64,000 nucleotides of DNA from Anaerolineales bacterium (GTDB taxonomy: Bacteria; Chloroflexota; Anaerolineae; Anaerolineales; UBA4823): NCBI GenBank assembly GCA_016929095.1, contig JAFGJM010000011.1:62001-126000 (forward strand), written 5' to 3'. Below, piece by piece: positions 26,785 to 36,026 of this stretch; within the stretch, counting starts at the first letter, position 1; each line of letters opens with the position of its first letter. The notes under the pieces are model-generated. The model had not been told where the DNA came from. It searched no databases and saw nothing but the letters and a program-made list of their open reading frames with translations. The position numbers and the translations under genes are program-made.

Positions 26785-28503
26785 CTATTCTGCACCGGTC
26801 ATGTAGGTGCAGTTAAACACCAGGTAGCGCAAGGTCGGGGCATCGATCTTAGTAACAGTCAAGCCCTCCACGCTTTGCAGCCGGGTGGCTTCTACTGCAC
26901 CGAGGATGCGCCAGGCGACATCGATCTCACCTTTTTCGACAGCTTGACTCATCGTGGTCGGGTCAGCAAAGTAGCGAATGATCACTTTCGGGATGATTGG
27001 TTTATCATCGCCGAAGTAATTCGGGTTAGCTTCCAAAACCATCTGCTCGCCAGCTACATACGAAGTCATACGATATGGGCCAATACCATCAAGCTTTTCC
27101 GGAAATTGAACGATGCTATCCATCGGGAAATTATTGGGATTCACCGGTACAAAGGGAGCCGTGGCTGCCAGGGCAGGGAAGAAACCAAAGGAATCCTTGA
27201 GATGATATACCACAGTCAGATCATCCGGAGCTTCCACGCTTTCCACGTAGATCTGGATCAAACCGGAAACCTGGCCTTCTAAAGCATTCAAACGATCCCA
27301 TGAATAGACAAAGTCAGCAGAAGTCAGAGGCGTACCATCAGCAAACATAACGCCTTCGCGCAGTTTGAAGGTATAGGTTTTGCCGTCATCGCTGACAGTG
27401 GGCATCTCTGCCGCCACGCCAGGCACCAACTCAGATTCGCCGGCGACGTATGTCAACAGGGGTACGCCGGTGTTCTTGAGGATTTCCCAGTCGTGGGTGG
27501 CATAAGCGTCATTAGCATCCAGGCTGTTCACCTCATCGGTGGTGCCGATGATGACGGTATCTGCGCTGCCAGAAGCAGGGCTGGCATCAGCGGTGAAATT
27601 AACAATGTTGTAGTTGAATTCAAAGGGTGCGCCGATCTTTACGCCCTCAACGCCATTACGGACGGTTACAAATTCCGGTTCCCAAAACATGGGGATTGTG
27701 GGTACTTCCACTGCGTAAAGGTCACCAATTTCTTTATAGGTGGCTTCGCGCACTGCTGGATCGGATGATGCAGCACCTTTCGTCAACAGTTCATCCATTT
27801 TTTCGTTGCAGTAGTTGACGCCGTTATCAGGTGATTGCAGGCAGGATGCAAAGGGAGTTAACCAGGTGTCGGGGTCGGCAAAATCTGGGAACCAACCAAG
27901 CATGAACATGGGTAATTTTCCGGCAACGAAGCTGTCCACATACTCTGCCCAGTTTTGGCTTTTCAGCTCTACTTTCATCAAACCGGTCTCTTCAACCTGT
28001 TCCTTAATGACCTGCATAACATCGGCAGTGGTGGTGCCGTAGTGTTCGGGTGGGTACCACAGTTCGAATACAAAAGGATTGTCGGTTGTATAGCCGAGGT
28101 CAGTCAGGATTTGCTTGGCAAGTTCAAGATCACGCGTGCCGTATTTGTCCAGGAAAGCTTCCGTAGCATAGGGATATCCAGGTGGAACCATATGATACGC
28201 AGGTGCATTTCGGCCTTCGAAGACACGGTCGACGATTACCTCACGGTCGATCGAGGCAGCAATCGCCTGGCGAAGCTCTTTTGTCCAGAATACCTGTGGT
28301 TCGGCGGGTTCTTCAGGTTCAACAACTTCTTCGGTTTCAGCTGGTGCTTCGGGTTCGGCGGGCTCTTCAACCGGTGCTTCTTCGGTAGCCACCGGTGCTT
28401 CAGGCTCTTCCGGGGCAGCCGTTGGTTGCGCACCGCATGCAGCCAACATTATGCTGAGTAGAACCAGTACCACCCCTAATTTATAAAGCATAGTCTTATT
28501 CAT
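26785..28503 (-). CDS. Peptide-binding lipoprotein (SBP_bac_5), circularly permuted
   Basis: A 572-residue receptor for the Opp-type importer. Signal peptide with lipobox LSIMLAAC (Cys23), then a Glu/Pro/Ala-rich linker (26-70). Residues 71-305 match the C-terminal half of SBP_bac_5 proteins (ELRQAIAASIDREVIVDRVF; FMLGWFPDFADPDTWL; FEFNYNIVNF). Residues about 314-572 match the N-terminal half (DTVIIGTTDEVNSLD; TFKLREGVMFADGTPL; IGPYRMTSYVAG; LRYLVFNC), and the protein then stops. The halves are therefore in reverse order. The start at 28503 has GGAG at a 7-nt spacing and lies downstream of the promoter at 28600-28627, which excludes the open frame up to 28611. Confidence 0.9.
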   Translation of the reverse strand: MNKTMLYKLGVVLVLLSIMLAACGAQPTAAPEEPEAPVATEEAPVEEPAEPEAPAETEEVVEPEEPAEPQVFWTKELRQAIAASIDREVIVDRVFEGRNAPAYHMVPPGYPYATEAFLDKYGTRDLELAKQILTDLGYTTDNPFVFELWYPPEHYGTTTADVMQVIKEQVEETGLMKVELKSQNWAEYVDSFVAGKLPMFMLGWFPDFADPDTWLTPFASCLQSPDNGVNYCNEKMDELLTKGAASSDPAVREATYKEIGDLYAVEVPTIPMFWEPEFVTVRNGVEGVKIGAPFEFNYNIVNFTADASPASGSADTVIIGTTDEVNSLDANDAYATHDWEILKNTGVPLLTYVAGESELVPGVAAEMPTVSDDGKTYTFKLREGVMFADGTPLTSADFVYSWDRLNALEGQVSGLIQIYVESVEAPDDLTVVYHLKDSFGFFPALAATAPFVPVNPNNFPMDSIVQFPEKLDGIGPYRMTSYVAGEQMVLEANPNYFGDDKPIIPKVIIRYFADPTTMSQAVEKGEIDVAWRILGAVEATRLQSVEGLTVTKIDAPTLRYLVFNCTYMTGAE

Positions 28504-28599
28504 AAACTTCTCCTCGATAACTAAATAGATTTTTGTTGGTTCAAATATAAAAAACGGTCTCTTTTTCCATTGCACCTCCATTCGAGATATATTCTTAAG

Positions 28600-28627
28600 A
28601 TTATACGACATGACAACGAAATGTCAA
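28600..28627 (-). promoter_or_regulatory. Consensus sigma-70 promoter of the peptide-transporter operon
   Basis: On the minus strand TTGACA (28622-28627), a 16-nt spacer and TATAAT (28600-28605), both hexamers perfect. The transcript should start near 28593, leaving a leader of about 90 nt before the receptor gene. Confidence 0.85.
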
Positions 28628-28793
28628 CCAAATATCTTTTTGGGCAAGTATTGATAAATAATGATCCAAAATTCATGCTAAAATATTGACACAATTTATC
28701 ATATTATCCAATACTGCCTTATATTATTCGAATATTTGGTTATTAAAAAACTAGAAATAAAATATTAATACACAATCAATCAAAGGAATCCAA

Positions 28794-29015
28794 ATGGCAA
28801 TAAAAATATGGCAACCCATAAAAATATGTTATTGCCACCACGTTGGCGAGAATGTTAGCCTGGAAGCTGAATTAATCTACCCTGCCGAGTGGTTGCCGGA
28901 TCAAAATCCGCGCATAATTGGGCATCGTTGCTCGCGTGGGATGGAATGCTCTCTTGCCGGTAAAGTAAGCTGCCTGTGGGCAGGCACTAATCCTACCGTT
29001 GATCCGTTTTCTTGA
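28794..29015 (+). CDS. Small cysteine-rich protein of unknown function
   Basis: A 73-residue protein with CYCHH near the N-terminus and further Cys in HRCSRGMEC and SCLWAG, suggesting a bound metal. It is soluble, with no signal peptide. AAAGGAA stands 6 nt before the ATG, supporting real translation. It is divergent from the peptide-transporter operon and stands alone. I do not recognise a characterised family. Confidence 0.65.
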   Translation: MAIKIWQPIKICYCHHVGENVSLEAELIYPAEWLPDQNPRIIGHRCSRGMECSLAGKVSCLWAGTNPTVDPFS

Positions 29016-29098
29016 TCGCGTAGTTCCTATCGCTTCCCAAAACAATCACTCATTAATATATACTATTAAACTCGTTCCCGGTTTAATTATTTTACCAG

Positions 29099-30283
29099 TT
29101 ATTGAATTACGCCAAGTTTTTTGCCAACGAAAGCAAATGCTTGCAATCCTTCATCCAGATCCTGGCGTGAATGCGCTGCCGAGATCATTACCCGAATACG
29201 GGCTTTCCCGCGAGGCACAGTGGGGAAACCAAGCGCCATGGCAAACACCCCGTTCTCGAACAACTCCCGGCTGAACTGTTGCGCCATTGGCGCCTCACCC
29301 AGCATGATGGGGGTGATCGGTGTGACGCTTTGCCCGGTATCAAAGCCAAGATTCCGCAACTCACCTTTGAAATAATGGGTATTATCCCACAACTTATCTA
29401 CCAATTCAGTGGAGGCTTCAAGGATATCCAAAGCCGCCAGGCAGGCAGCGGTATCCGGAGCGGTCATAGCCGAAGAGAACAGAAAAGGACGGCCGCGTTG
29501 TTCAAGCCACTCTACTACCAGAGGATTGCCAGCCACAACTCCGCCTACAACACCAAAAGCTTTAGATAATGTCCCGATTTCAACATCCACTTTTCCATGC
29601 AGTCCAAAGTGATCCACAATACCGCGTCCACCTTTGCCCAGCACCCCTTCTCCATGCGCATCGTCCACCATCAAAATGGCATCGTGGTTTTTCGCGACCG
29701 CATAGATTTCATCCAGCGGGGCGATATCGCCATCCATACTAAAGACGCCATCGGTGATCACTAAAGCCCTGCCGTATTTCTCTTTTTCATCCTGAAATGC
29801 CCGCTCCAGGTCGTTCGGGTTGCAATGGGTATATCGCACAATGCGCGACCCCGCCAGGCGGCAGCCATCGATGATACTGGCATGATTCAACTCATCCGAA
29901 AATATGGCATCTTCTTTGCCTACCAGGGCGGGAATGGTGGCTATGTTGGCGTTGAATCCCGATTGAAAGGATATGGCTGATTCGACTCCCTTGAATTTTG
30001 CCAAACGCGCTTCCAATTGCATATGCAAATCCGTGGTGCCGGCGATTGTTCGTACTGCCGCCGGTCCGACGCCAAATGTCTCCACCGCTTTTGCCGCAGC
30101 AGCCACAACCTGAGGGTGGTTGGCTAACCCCAGGTAATTATTCGAGCAAAAGTTAAGAACCGATTTGCCATCGACGATCAAACGGGCGCCTTGCGCAGAG
30201 CTTATGGTGCGGATACGATTATATAAGCCTGCCTTTTGCAGGTTGTGTAATTCATCCTGGATCCAGTTTAATTTTTTGGACAT
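29099..30283 (-). CDS. kbl: Glycine C-acetyltransferase (2-amino-3-ketobutyrate CoA ligase)
   Basis: A 394-residue PLP enzyme of the alpha-oxoamine synthase family, joining glycine and acetyl-CoA or, in reverse, splitting the product of threonine dehydrogenation. The PLP Lys is in [12 protein letters not shown], with [13 protein letters not shown] and [11 protein letters not shown] as family motifs. The length is that of Kbl, and the sequence is closer to Kbl than to BioF by eye. No threonine dehydrogenase (tdh) is adjacent, so a BioF-like role cannot be ruled out. The next gene upstream is tyrA-like, 11 bp away. Confidence 0.88.
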   Translation of the reverse strand: MSKKLNWIQDELHNLQKAGLYNRIRTISSAQGARLIVDGKSVLNFCSNNYLGLANHPQVVAAAAKAVETFGVGPAAVRTIAGTTDLHMQLEARLAKFKGVESAISFQSGFNANIATIPALVGKEDAIFSDELNHASIIDGCRLAGSRIVRYTHCNPNDLERAFQDEKEKYGRALVITDGVFSMDGDIAPLDEIYAVAKNHDAILMVDDAHGEGVLGKGGRGIVDHFGLHGKVDVEIGTLSKAFGVVGGVVAGNPLVVEWLEQRGRPFLFSSAMTAPDTAACLAALDILEASTELVDKLWDNTHYFKGELRNLGFDTGQSVTPITPIMLGEAPMAQQFSRELFENGVFAMALGFPTVPRGKARIRVMISAAHSRQDLDEGLQAFAFVGKKLGVIQ

Positions 30284-30294
30284 GACTTACCTCA

Positions 30295-31296
30295 TCATTT
30301 GTCTTTTGAATTCTTTTTGGGGTGTTTCTGTCCCAATCCAATAAACCGGCCAAAAATCTCGCCAGTGGTTGGTGCCTTGGCGCCGGAAGTCATATCTTCA
30401 TCTTCCCAATGAAAAGAGCGCCGCTCTTGCAGCCAATGAGTCTGCCCTTGCCAGATTTTCTCAAATCGTGTCGCCAATGTAGATTGGTCCTCGTCGGATA
30501 TGTGTTGTTTTAAAAGCACCAATTCTTCGATCAGTACGTCGATCAGGCGCATAATATTTGGTTGATTGGATTTGATGAATGAAGCCAATGCCTGAGGTTT
30601 ATCCATCTGCCCGGCAACCGTTGCGTGAGCATATGGGCGTCCGGCAATCTTGCGGGCGTCCTTCCATCCGGGTTTCCCATAGGTGGCATCCATAAGAGAA
30701 ATGGCCATTATTTCCGGAAGCACATGTGTGGTGGCCATTAACCCGTCAATTTCCATCGGGTCAGTGAAAAATGGCTTCGCGCCCAGTAAATTTACTAAAT
30801 CGAACCCTAGTTTTATGGCATCGGAGGGTGTATTCGATAATGAGACAATCCCAATGACGCTGTTATGAAAAAGATCGGCTTTGGCAGAAGAAAAACCTGT
30901 CTCCCATTCATATAAATAATCTGGGTTAAGGACAGGCGTTAAACCCACATAATACCTCTCTTCCGGGAATAGGTCTTTTACCCATGCGATGATCGGTTGT
31001 TTTGCCAGTGAGGTATCCATTACAACCGCGCCTTCCTTTAAACTCGGCGCAATGACTTCCAGGGTTTTGTACATTTGATCGAAGGGCAGCGCCAGGATCA
31101 CCAAATCTGCATTTTCTACAGAAGCTGGCAGATTGATATGAAAATTATCAATCGCGCCCGCTTTCTGCGCCGCTTTGGATACTTCGATCTCAAGATCATG
31201 ACCCAACCGCGTGAGTAATTGTTTTTGGTTTGCCAGAGCCAGTCCAATCGAACCACCAATCTGACCTAATCCAACAATGGTTATGTTTATCGACAT
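30295..31296 (-). CDS. Prephenate/arogenate dehydrogenase-like protein
   Basis: A 333-residue NAD(P)-dependent dehydrogenase. The N-terminal Rossmann motif is GLGQIGGSIGLAL (9-21). ADLVILALPFDQM and MDTSLAKQPI follow, as in TyrA. The all-helical C-terminal domain has TTHVLPEIMAIS. TyrA converts prephenate to hydroxyphenylpyruvate, or arogenate to tyrosine. No other aromatic-pathway gene is nearby, so the substrate is inferred from family only. It ends in a Lys/Gly-rich tail. Confidence 0.75.
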   Translation of the reverse strand: MSINITIVGLGQIGGSIGLALANQKQLLTRLGHDLEIEVSKAAQKAGAIDNFHINLPASVENADLVILALPFDQMYKTLEVIAPSLKEGAVVMDTSLAKQPIIAWVKDLFPEERYYVGLTPVLNPDYLYEWETGFSSAKADLFHNSVIGIVSLSNTPSDAIKLGFDLVNLLGAKPFFTDPMEIDGLMATTHVLPEIMAISLMDATYGKPGWKDARKIAGRPYAHATVAGQMDKPQALASFIKSNQPNIMRLIDVLIEELVLLKQHISDEDQSTLATRFEKIWQGQTHWLQERRSFHWEDEDMTSGAKAPTTGEIFGRFIGLGQKHPKKNSKDK

Positions 31297-31303
31297 CTCT
31301 CCC

Positions 31304-31840
31304 TCAACTCAAATTATCTGCTTCCTGTAGATAAAATAATAATCGATCTTCCATGGAATTGGCGTCCATGGAAATTTCATCCTGGTGGCGACGGATCAAA
31401 TTAACACATAATGGGCTGGCGCCTGCTTGTTTTGCCAAATCGGCGCCCCATCCGGCATGCCGGTGGAAAACCACGAAAACACGTTGCCAGTAATTTTCAT
31501 TAAGTGCCGCAAAATCCGTTTCACGGCGCCATCTCGCTGTCCATTTGGGAAAAAATGTATTCCCAATCACCAGCCACACTCTCTCCCATAATCTCAGAGG
31601 ATAAACCGTTTTGCCCACATCATGCAATAAGGCTGCTGCCAGGAGATCGGGTTGTCTATGTTCCTTTTTTATCAAACAACGCGCCGTCTTAATGCAATGC
31701 ACTTGCTCTGCGGGTGACATCTTTTTAAATAACTGCCATTGCTCTGACGGTAATATTGAACGCACCAATTCCATATCATCCGCCGAAGGCGACACGAGCA
31801 AAGCCTGCCAAAATTGACCACTGCGGTAAATGATACCCAA
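31304..31840 (-). CDS. HD-domain protein
   Basis: A 178-residue protein. The metal-binding HD motif is in LLAAALLHDVGKT (about 65-77), with an upstream His in EQVHCIKTARC and later RHAGWGAD. HD proteins are metal-dependent phosphohydrolases, often on nucleotides. Nothing here identifies the substrate. The start is TTG at 31840, 3 nt after the stop of the M50 gene, with AGGG 6 nt before it. It is the second gene of a unit led by the M50 protein. Confidence 0.8.
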   Translation of the reverse strand: MGIIYRSGQFWQALLVSPSADDMELVRSILPSEQWQLFKKMSPAEQVHCIKTARCLIKKEHRQPDLLAAALLHDVGKTVYPLRLWERVWLVIGNTFFPKWTARWRRETDFAALNENYWQRVFVVFHRHAGWGADLAKQAGASPLCVNLIRRHQDEISMDANSMEDRLLFYLQEADNLS

Positions 31841-31843
31841 ACT

Positions 31844-32488
31844 TTACCCTACCAATAAATTCATTAGAAGCGCCAATGGCGGGTGGATAATTTTACCTAA
31901 TATACCCAAGAAAACTACTGCTAATAAGATCATGGGGCCATACGGACGAATCGTATCCATGAATCGCACCCATGAGGGCGGGAAAAAATAGCTGGCAATT
32001 TTCTCGCCATCCAGGGGAGTAATTGGGATAAGATTGAACAACATCAACAATAAATTAATTTCAATAAACAGGTATAAAATCTGAGGAAGGGTAGGGAAAA
32101 AGTGATTGCCCGCACTGATCATGGCGGACTGAGCATCGAAAATTGATAACAAACCCACACGAAAAGGAATAGCCGCAAGAATTGCCATGAATAAGTTGGA
32201 AGCCGGGCCTGCCAAAGAAACCCACATCATAGCCGATGGGGATTTCCTTTGTAGTGTGTATGGATTTACTGGAACCGGTTTTGCCCAGCCAAACCAGGCT
32301 ACCAACAATAGTAAAGAGCCAATCGGATCCAGGTGAGCCAATGGATTGAGAGTGAGTCTGCCATTCATGCGGGGGGTATCATCACCGAAAAAATCAGCTG
32401 TCCAGGCATGCGCCAGTTCATGAACGGGAAAAGCTATCAATAAAATGATTAAACGAGCAAAAAGCGAAGACGGGTTTAAATCGAGCAA
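31844..32488 (-). CDS. M50-family (site-2-protease-like) membrane metallopeptidase
   Basis: A 214-residue polytopic protein. The zinc-binding HELAH is in [19 protein letters not shown] (about 20-38), and the third ligand region is [13 protein letters not shown] (about 148-160). It is short and lacks PDZ or CBS domains, like the minimal group of M50 proteins common in Chloroflexota and Firmicutes. Its target is unknown. The start is TTG at 32488 with GGAGG at an 8-nt spacing; a nearby ATG at 32493 is out of frame. It has an extended -10 promoter just upstream. Confidence 0.85.
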   Translation of the reverse strand: MLDLNPSSLFARLIILLIAFPVHELAHAWTADFFGDDTPRMNGRLTLNPLAHLDPIGSLLLLVAWFGWAKPVPVNPYTLQRKSPSAMMWVSLAGPASNLFMAILAAIPFRVGLLSIFDAQSAMISAGNHFFPTLPQILYLFIEINLLLMLFNLIPITPLDGEKIASYFFPPSWVRFMDTIRPYGPMILLAVVFLGILGKIIHPPLALLMNLLVG

Positions 32489-32507
32489 ATCATTTTCCTC
32501 CGAACGG

Positions 32508-32516
32508 ATTATACCA
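32508..32516 (-). promoter_or_regulatory. Extended -10 promoter of the M50 gene
   Basis: On the minus strand TGG-TATAAT, an extended -10 element without a clear -35. The transcript would begin close to the GGAGG at 32496-32500, leaving a very short leader. Confidence 0.55.
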
Positions 32517-32546
32517 TCGAGCTTTGATAATTCACGGCAACGCCCA

Positions 32547-32555
32547 TGTTATAAT
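32547..32555 (+). promoter_or_regulatory. Extended -10 promoter giving a leaderless transcript
   Basis: TGT-TATAAT (TATAAT at 32550-32555). TTGATA at 32524 is 20 nt away, too far for an ordinary -35. The GTG start codon lies at 32562, only 7 nt downstream, so the mRNA would begin at or next to its start codon. Confidence 0.6.
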
Positions 32556-32561
32556 GCCGTC

Positions 32562-32768
32562 GTGCTACCAGATTTAAAATTGGACGATCACGTCCGTTTA
32601 CGTAAACCACATCCTTGTGGTAGTTACGATTGGAAAATCGTACGCCTTGGTGCAGATATCGGACTGGAATGTCTGCAATGCGGCAGGCGGGTTCTATTAA
32701 CCCGGCGTACACTTGCCAAGCGGTTAAAATCCGTAATCACCAATCATCAAAATGAACAACCCGGATAA
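32562..32768 (+). CDS. DUF951 family protein
   Basis: A 68-residue protein matching the DUF951 pattern: [17 protein letters not shown], then [18 protein letters not shown] with a CxxC, then the [14 protein letters not shown] tail. Function unknown; the small OB/SH3-like zinc proteins of this family are thought to bind nucleic acid. The frame is open upstream, but GTG at 32562 gives the family length and lies 7 nt after a perfect TATAAT. No SD is present, as expected for a leaderless message. It overlaps the next gene by 17 bp. Confidence 0.82.
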   Translation: MLPDLKLDDHVRLRKPHPCGSYDWKIVRLGADIGLECLQCGRRVLLTRRTLAKRLKSVITNHQNEQPG

Positions 32769-33918
32769 TAATACGCTTCCTCGAATCCTGTTCCTTTTCT
32801 CTGATACAGGCGGCGGTCATCGCAGTGCAGCAGAAGCGATTATCGAAGCCATTCATATTCAATATGGAGATCATTTCATTATACAAATGGTGGATATATT
32901 CAAGGAATATGCTCCGCTGCCACTAAATTATATGCCTGAACTCTATCCGAAAATGGTAAAGGTGCCCAGCGCCTGGGGATTAGGGTACAGGGCAACCAAC
33001 TCCCACCGCCGCGCCCGGATATTGACTGGCAGCGCTTACCCGTATGTGCGTAGATCTATTCGAAACCTTGTACGGGATAATCCTTGTGATGTAATTGTTT
33101 CTGTACACCCCCTGGCTGCGGCGCCTATCTTGCGAACCCTGAAAAATAAAAAACATCCTCCATTCATCACCGTGGTCACCGATTTAGTCACCACTCATGC
33201 CCTTTGGTATCACCATTTGACCGATCTTTGCGTGGTACCCACCGAGATTGCCCGCCAACGCGCCATTATTTTCGGTATGGATGCGGAAAAAGTAAGAGTG
33301 ATTGGTTTGCCGGTATCGGATCGGTTTTGCGTTCCTCCCGGAGATTCGACTTCTATTAAAAAGGAACTTGGATGGCCTGTAAACAAACCGGTCATCCTTT
33401 TGGTGGGTGGCGGAGAGGGTATGGGGCCTCTTGAGAAAACAGCCATTGCCATATCAGAAGCGGGTTTACCGGCCTCCCTGGTCGTGATCACCGGACGCAA
33501 CATAAAATTGAAAGAACGCTTACAGGCCACAAATTTCCAGATCCCCACCTTCATTTATGGATTTGTGAAAGAAATGCCCGAATTCATGCGCGGTGCAGAT
33601 ATTTTAGTGACCAAAGCCGGACCAGGCACCATTTGTGAAGCCTTAAATGCTGGTTTGCCCATGATCCTCTATAGCCGCTTACCCGGGCAGGAAGATGGAA
33701 ATGTGACCTATGTGGTCAATGAAGGCGCCGGGTTATGGGCGCCCACACCACAAGAAATTGTCGCCGGATTGTCGACATGGCTGTACCAACCCGAACAGAG
33801 ACAAATAGCTGCCCAGGCTTGCCGAAGAATAGCCCGACCGCAAGCCGCCCGCCAGATCGCCCAAATCATCATCGAACAACTCGGGCATTCTAAAACGATT
33901 ACACCTGATGAGCGGTAG
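32752..33918 (+). CDS. MGDG-synthase/MurG-like glycosyltransferase
   Basis: A 388-residue GT-B fold enzyme of family 28. The N-terminal acceptor domain has [15 protein letters not shown] (about 12-26), the GGGH loop of monogalactosyldiacylglycerol synthases and UgtP. The C-terminal donor domain has [13 protein letters not shown] and [19 protein letters not shown]. Likely reaction: transfer of a hexose from a nucleotide sugar to diacylglycerol or a similar lipid at the membrane. It overlaps the DUF951 gene and is followed by rsmI 12 bp later. Confidence 0.85.
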   Translation: MNNPDNNTLPRILFLFSDTGGGHRSAAEAIIEAIHIQYGDHFIIQMVDIFKEYAPLPLNYMPELYPKMVKVPSAWGLGYRATNSHRRARILTGSAYPYVRRSIRNLVRDNPCDVIVSVHPLAAAPILRTLKNKKHPPFITVVTDLVTTHALWYHHLTDLCVVPTEIARQRAIIFGMDAEKVRVIGLPVSDRFCVPPGDSTSIKKELGWPVNKPVILLVGGGEGMGPLEKTAIAISEAGLPASLVVITGRNIKLKERLQATNFQIPTFIYGFVKEMPEFMRGADILVTKAGPGTICEALNAGLPMILYSRLPGQEDGNVTYVVNEGAGLWAPTPQEIVAGLSTWLYQPEQRQIAAQACRRIARPQAARQIAQIIIEQLGHSKTITPDER

Positions 33919-33930
33919 TAAGAATACGAA

Positions 33931-34788
33931 ATGGGAACGTTATTTCTTGTCGCCACACCTATTGGAAATCTGGAAGACATCAGCTCGCGTGCCCTGAACA
34001 CCTTGAAGCAGGTGCGGTTGATCGCCTGTGAAGATACACGCCGCTCTCGAAAAATGCTTTCGCATTTTCAAATCAACACCCCCGTCACCAGCTATTACGA
34101 GCACAATAAATATACGAAACTCAATTATATTCTCGAGCAATTAGCCTTGGGCGACATCGCCTTGATATCCGACGCCGGTACTCCGGCAGTAAACGATCCG
34201 GGGTATGAACTGGTTGTCTCAGCGTTGCGCTACGGGCATACTGTGTCGCCTATTCCCGGTCCCAGCGCACCGATTGCCGCCCTGGCAGCTTCCGGGCTGC
34301 CAACCGATGCTTTTTTGTACCTGGGATACCTGCCCCGAAAAACCAACGAGCGCCGCCAGCGTCTATCTCAAATGGCTGAATATCCTTTTACGCTTATTTT
34401 TTTAGAAGTCCCCCACCGGATACTGGCCTGCCTGCGTGATATGTCAGAAATTCTGGGAAATCGAAAAATCGCCATCGCCCGGGAATTGACCAAGATACAC
34501 GAAGAAATCATTCGCGGCGATACAGATACAGTCCTGGCGCATTTCAAAGCGCATGAACCGCGTGGCGAATTCACCCTGGTGGTGGAAGCAAGCCCGCAGC
34601 CACAAAACCGCTGGTCGGAAAACGACTTGAACGTGTGGATCAAGGAAGCATTAGCACGTGGTCTATCTGCTAAACAAATCGCGAAAGCAGCTTCAGAAAT
34701 TTCAGGCTGGCCGCGCCGTCAAATTTATTCCGTCATTCAACGATGGCGGGATGAAGAAAGGACAGAGTCTACTCATGATGCTGGATGA
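33931..34788 (+). CDS. rsmI: 16S rRNA (cytidine-1402-2'-O)-methyltransferase
   Basis: A 285-residue RsmI of the tetrapyrrole-methylase-fold family, methylating the ribose of C1402 in the decoding centre. The N-terminal LFLVATPIGNLEDISSRAL, then CEDTRRSRKMLSHF, SDAGTPAVNDPG and IPGPSAPIAALAASGLPTD are all present. The ATG at 33931 gives the standard N-terminus. The C-terminus overlaps the sugar-isomerase gene by 14 bp. Confidence 0.96.
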   Translation: MGTLFLVATPIGNLEDISSRALNTLKQVRLIACEDTRRSRKMLSHFQINTPVTSYYEHNKYTKLNYILEQLALGDIALISDAGTPAVNDPGYELVVSALRYGHTVSPIPGPSAPIAALAASGLPTDAFLYLGYLPRKTNERRQRLSQMAEYPFTLIFLEVPHRILACLRDMSEILGNRKIAIARELTKIHEEIIRGDTDTVLAHFKAHEPRGEFTLVVEASPQPQNRWSENDLNVWIKEALARGLSAKQIAKAASEISGWPRRQIYSVIQRWRDEERTESTHDAG

Positions 34789-35833
34789 TTATTCTCAATT
34801 CACAAATTTCGATCGACAAGATATGCTCGGCAAGATCGATACACTCCCCGACCAACTGGAAGAGGCCTGGCAATTGGGCAACCGCCTGCCGCTATCTGGG
34901 TTTCCGGAAATCCAACGTATATTGATCGCCGGGATGGGAGGCTCAGCCATTGGTGCAGATTTATTAACCAGCTATATTTCCGAACAGTGCCGGTTGCCAG
35001 TTTTTGTGCACCGGGATTATAAGTTGCCTGCCTGGGCTGAAGGACCAAATACCCTGGTTGTCGGTTCATCACATTCCGGCAACACCGAAGAGAGTCTGTC
35101 GGCATTCGAAAAAGCTGTTGAAAATCGATGCTCGTTGATTGCTATCACCACCGGAGGTAAACTGGCGGAGATGGCAACTCAAAGGAATATCCCCCTATGG
35201 CTCTTTCCCAACATCGGGCAGCCGCGTGCATCGGTGGGTTATTCTTTCGGATTACTTTTATCCCTGTTTACCCGCCTGGATTTAATAGCAGACCCCACCC
35301 AAGAATTATCATCAGCCATAAATGCCATGCGGCAGGCGCAAATGACCCTAAAAGCCAATGTCCCAGTGGTGTCCAATCCTGCCAAACGTATGGCTGATCA
35401 ACTTTGTGGGCGATATGTCACCATCATTGGCGCGGGTGCCTTAACGCCTGTAGCCCGCCGCTGGAAAGGTCAGATCAATGAATTGGCTAAAGCATGGGGG
35501 CAATTTGAATTCATCCCCGAAGCGAACCATAACACCATCTCGGGATCTGTGTATCCTGAAGACGTGTTAACAAAATTAGCCGTTCTTTTCCTGCGCTCAC
35601 CTTCCGATGACCCCCGCAATCGACAACGGATTGAACTGACCAAAAAAGCCTTTTTGCTTCAGGGGATTTGCGTGGATATCATCGACGCCAGTGGAGATAC
35701 GCTTCTTGCAAATATGTGGACTTTACTGCATTTTGGCGATTACATGGCTTATTACATGGCAATGGCTTATCAGGTTGACCCCACCCCGGTAGCCGCCATC
35801 GAGTCATTCAAACAAGAATTAAAGGGGAAATAA
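34775..35833 (+). CDS. Bifunctional phosphoglucose/phosphomannose isomerase
   Basis: A 352-residue protein with two SIS sugar-isomerase subdomains. Motifs include GMGGSAIGADLL, SHSGNTEESLSAFEKA and EANHNTISG, the last containing catalytic residues of the PGI/PMI family known from archaea and some bacteria. It interconverts fructose 6-phosphate with glucose 6-phosphate and mannose 6-phosphate. The start at 34775 (AAAGGA 12 nt before) agrees with the family's MLDD beginning; the open frame to 34658 lies inside rsmI. Confidence 0.88.
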   Translation: MMLDDYSQFTNFDRQDMLGKIDTLPDQLEEAWQLGNRLPLSGFPEIQRILIAGMGGSAIGADLLTSYISEQCRLPVFVHRDYKLPAWAEGPNTLVVGSSHSGNTEESLSAFEKAVENRCSLIAITTGGKLAEMATQRNIPLWLFPNIGQPRASVGYSFGLLLSLFTRLDLIADPTQELSSAINAMRQAQMTLKANVPVVSNPAKRMADQLCGRYVTIIGAGALTPVARRWKGQINELAKAWGQFEFIPEANHNTISGSVYPEDVLTKLAVLFLRSPSDDPRNRQRIELTKKAFLLQGICVDIIDASGDTLLANMWTLLHFGDYMAYYMAMAYQVDPTPVAAIESFKQELKGK

Positions 35834-35899
35834 AGACCAGAAATCGGTTTTTTGAAAGTATTTTTTATAGTCTATAAATTGAGGCTGTCTCAAAAGAAG

Positions 35900-35985
35900 C
35901 CTGTAACCCTGAGTGAAACGAAAGTTCTTTTCATCAATGTTGTAAGAGGTTTCGCTTCTTGAAATACATTTCGTGCAAAATGACA
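35900..35985 (-). repeat. Short intergenic repeat element, copy B
   Basis: An 86-bp element, inverted relative to the copy at 8957-9047. On the minus strand it begins TGTCATTTTGCACGAAATG and ends CTCAGGGTTACAGG. It lies between the converging isomerase and phosphatase genes. No other clear copy was seen in the window. Confidence 0.6.
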
Positions 35986-36026
35986 ATAGTAACTTTATAT
36001 AAAGATCCTGTATTATCGAATGGTCT

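Noticed and set aside
26590-27282. 230-codon open frame on the plus strand
   Set aside because: It is antisense to the end of the receptor gene, the intercistronic hairpin and the start of oppB.
27955-28461. 168-codon open frame on the plus strand, Phe/Gly-rich
   Set aside because: It is the complement of the Glu/Pro-rich linker and first half of the peptide-binding protein.
26785-28503. Receptor gene considered as a pseudogene or truncated tandem duplicate
   Set aside because: It has one intact frame, a consensus promoter, RBS, signal peptide and lipobox, and one copy of each half, with no remnant after the stop; permutation explains it better.
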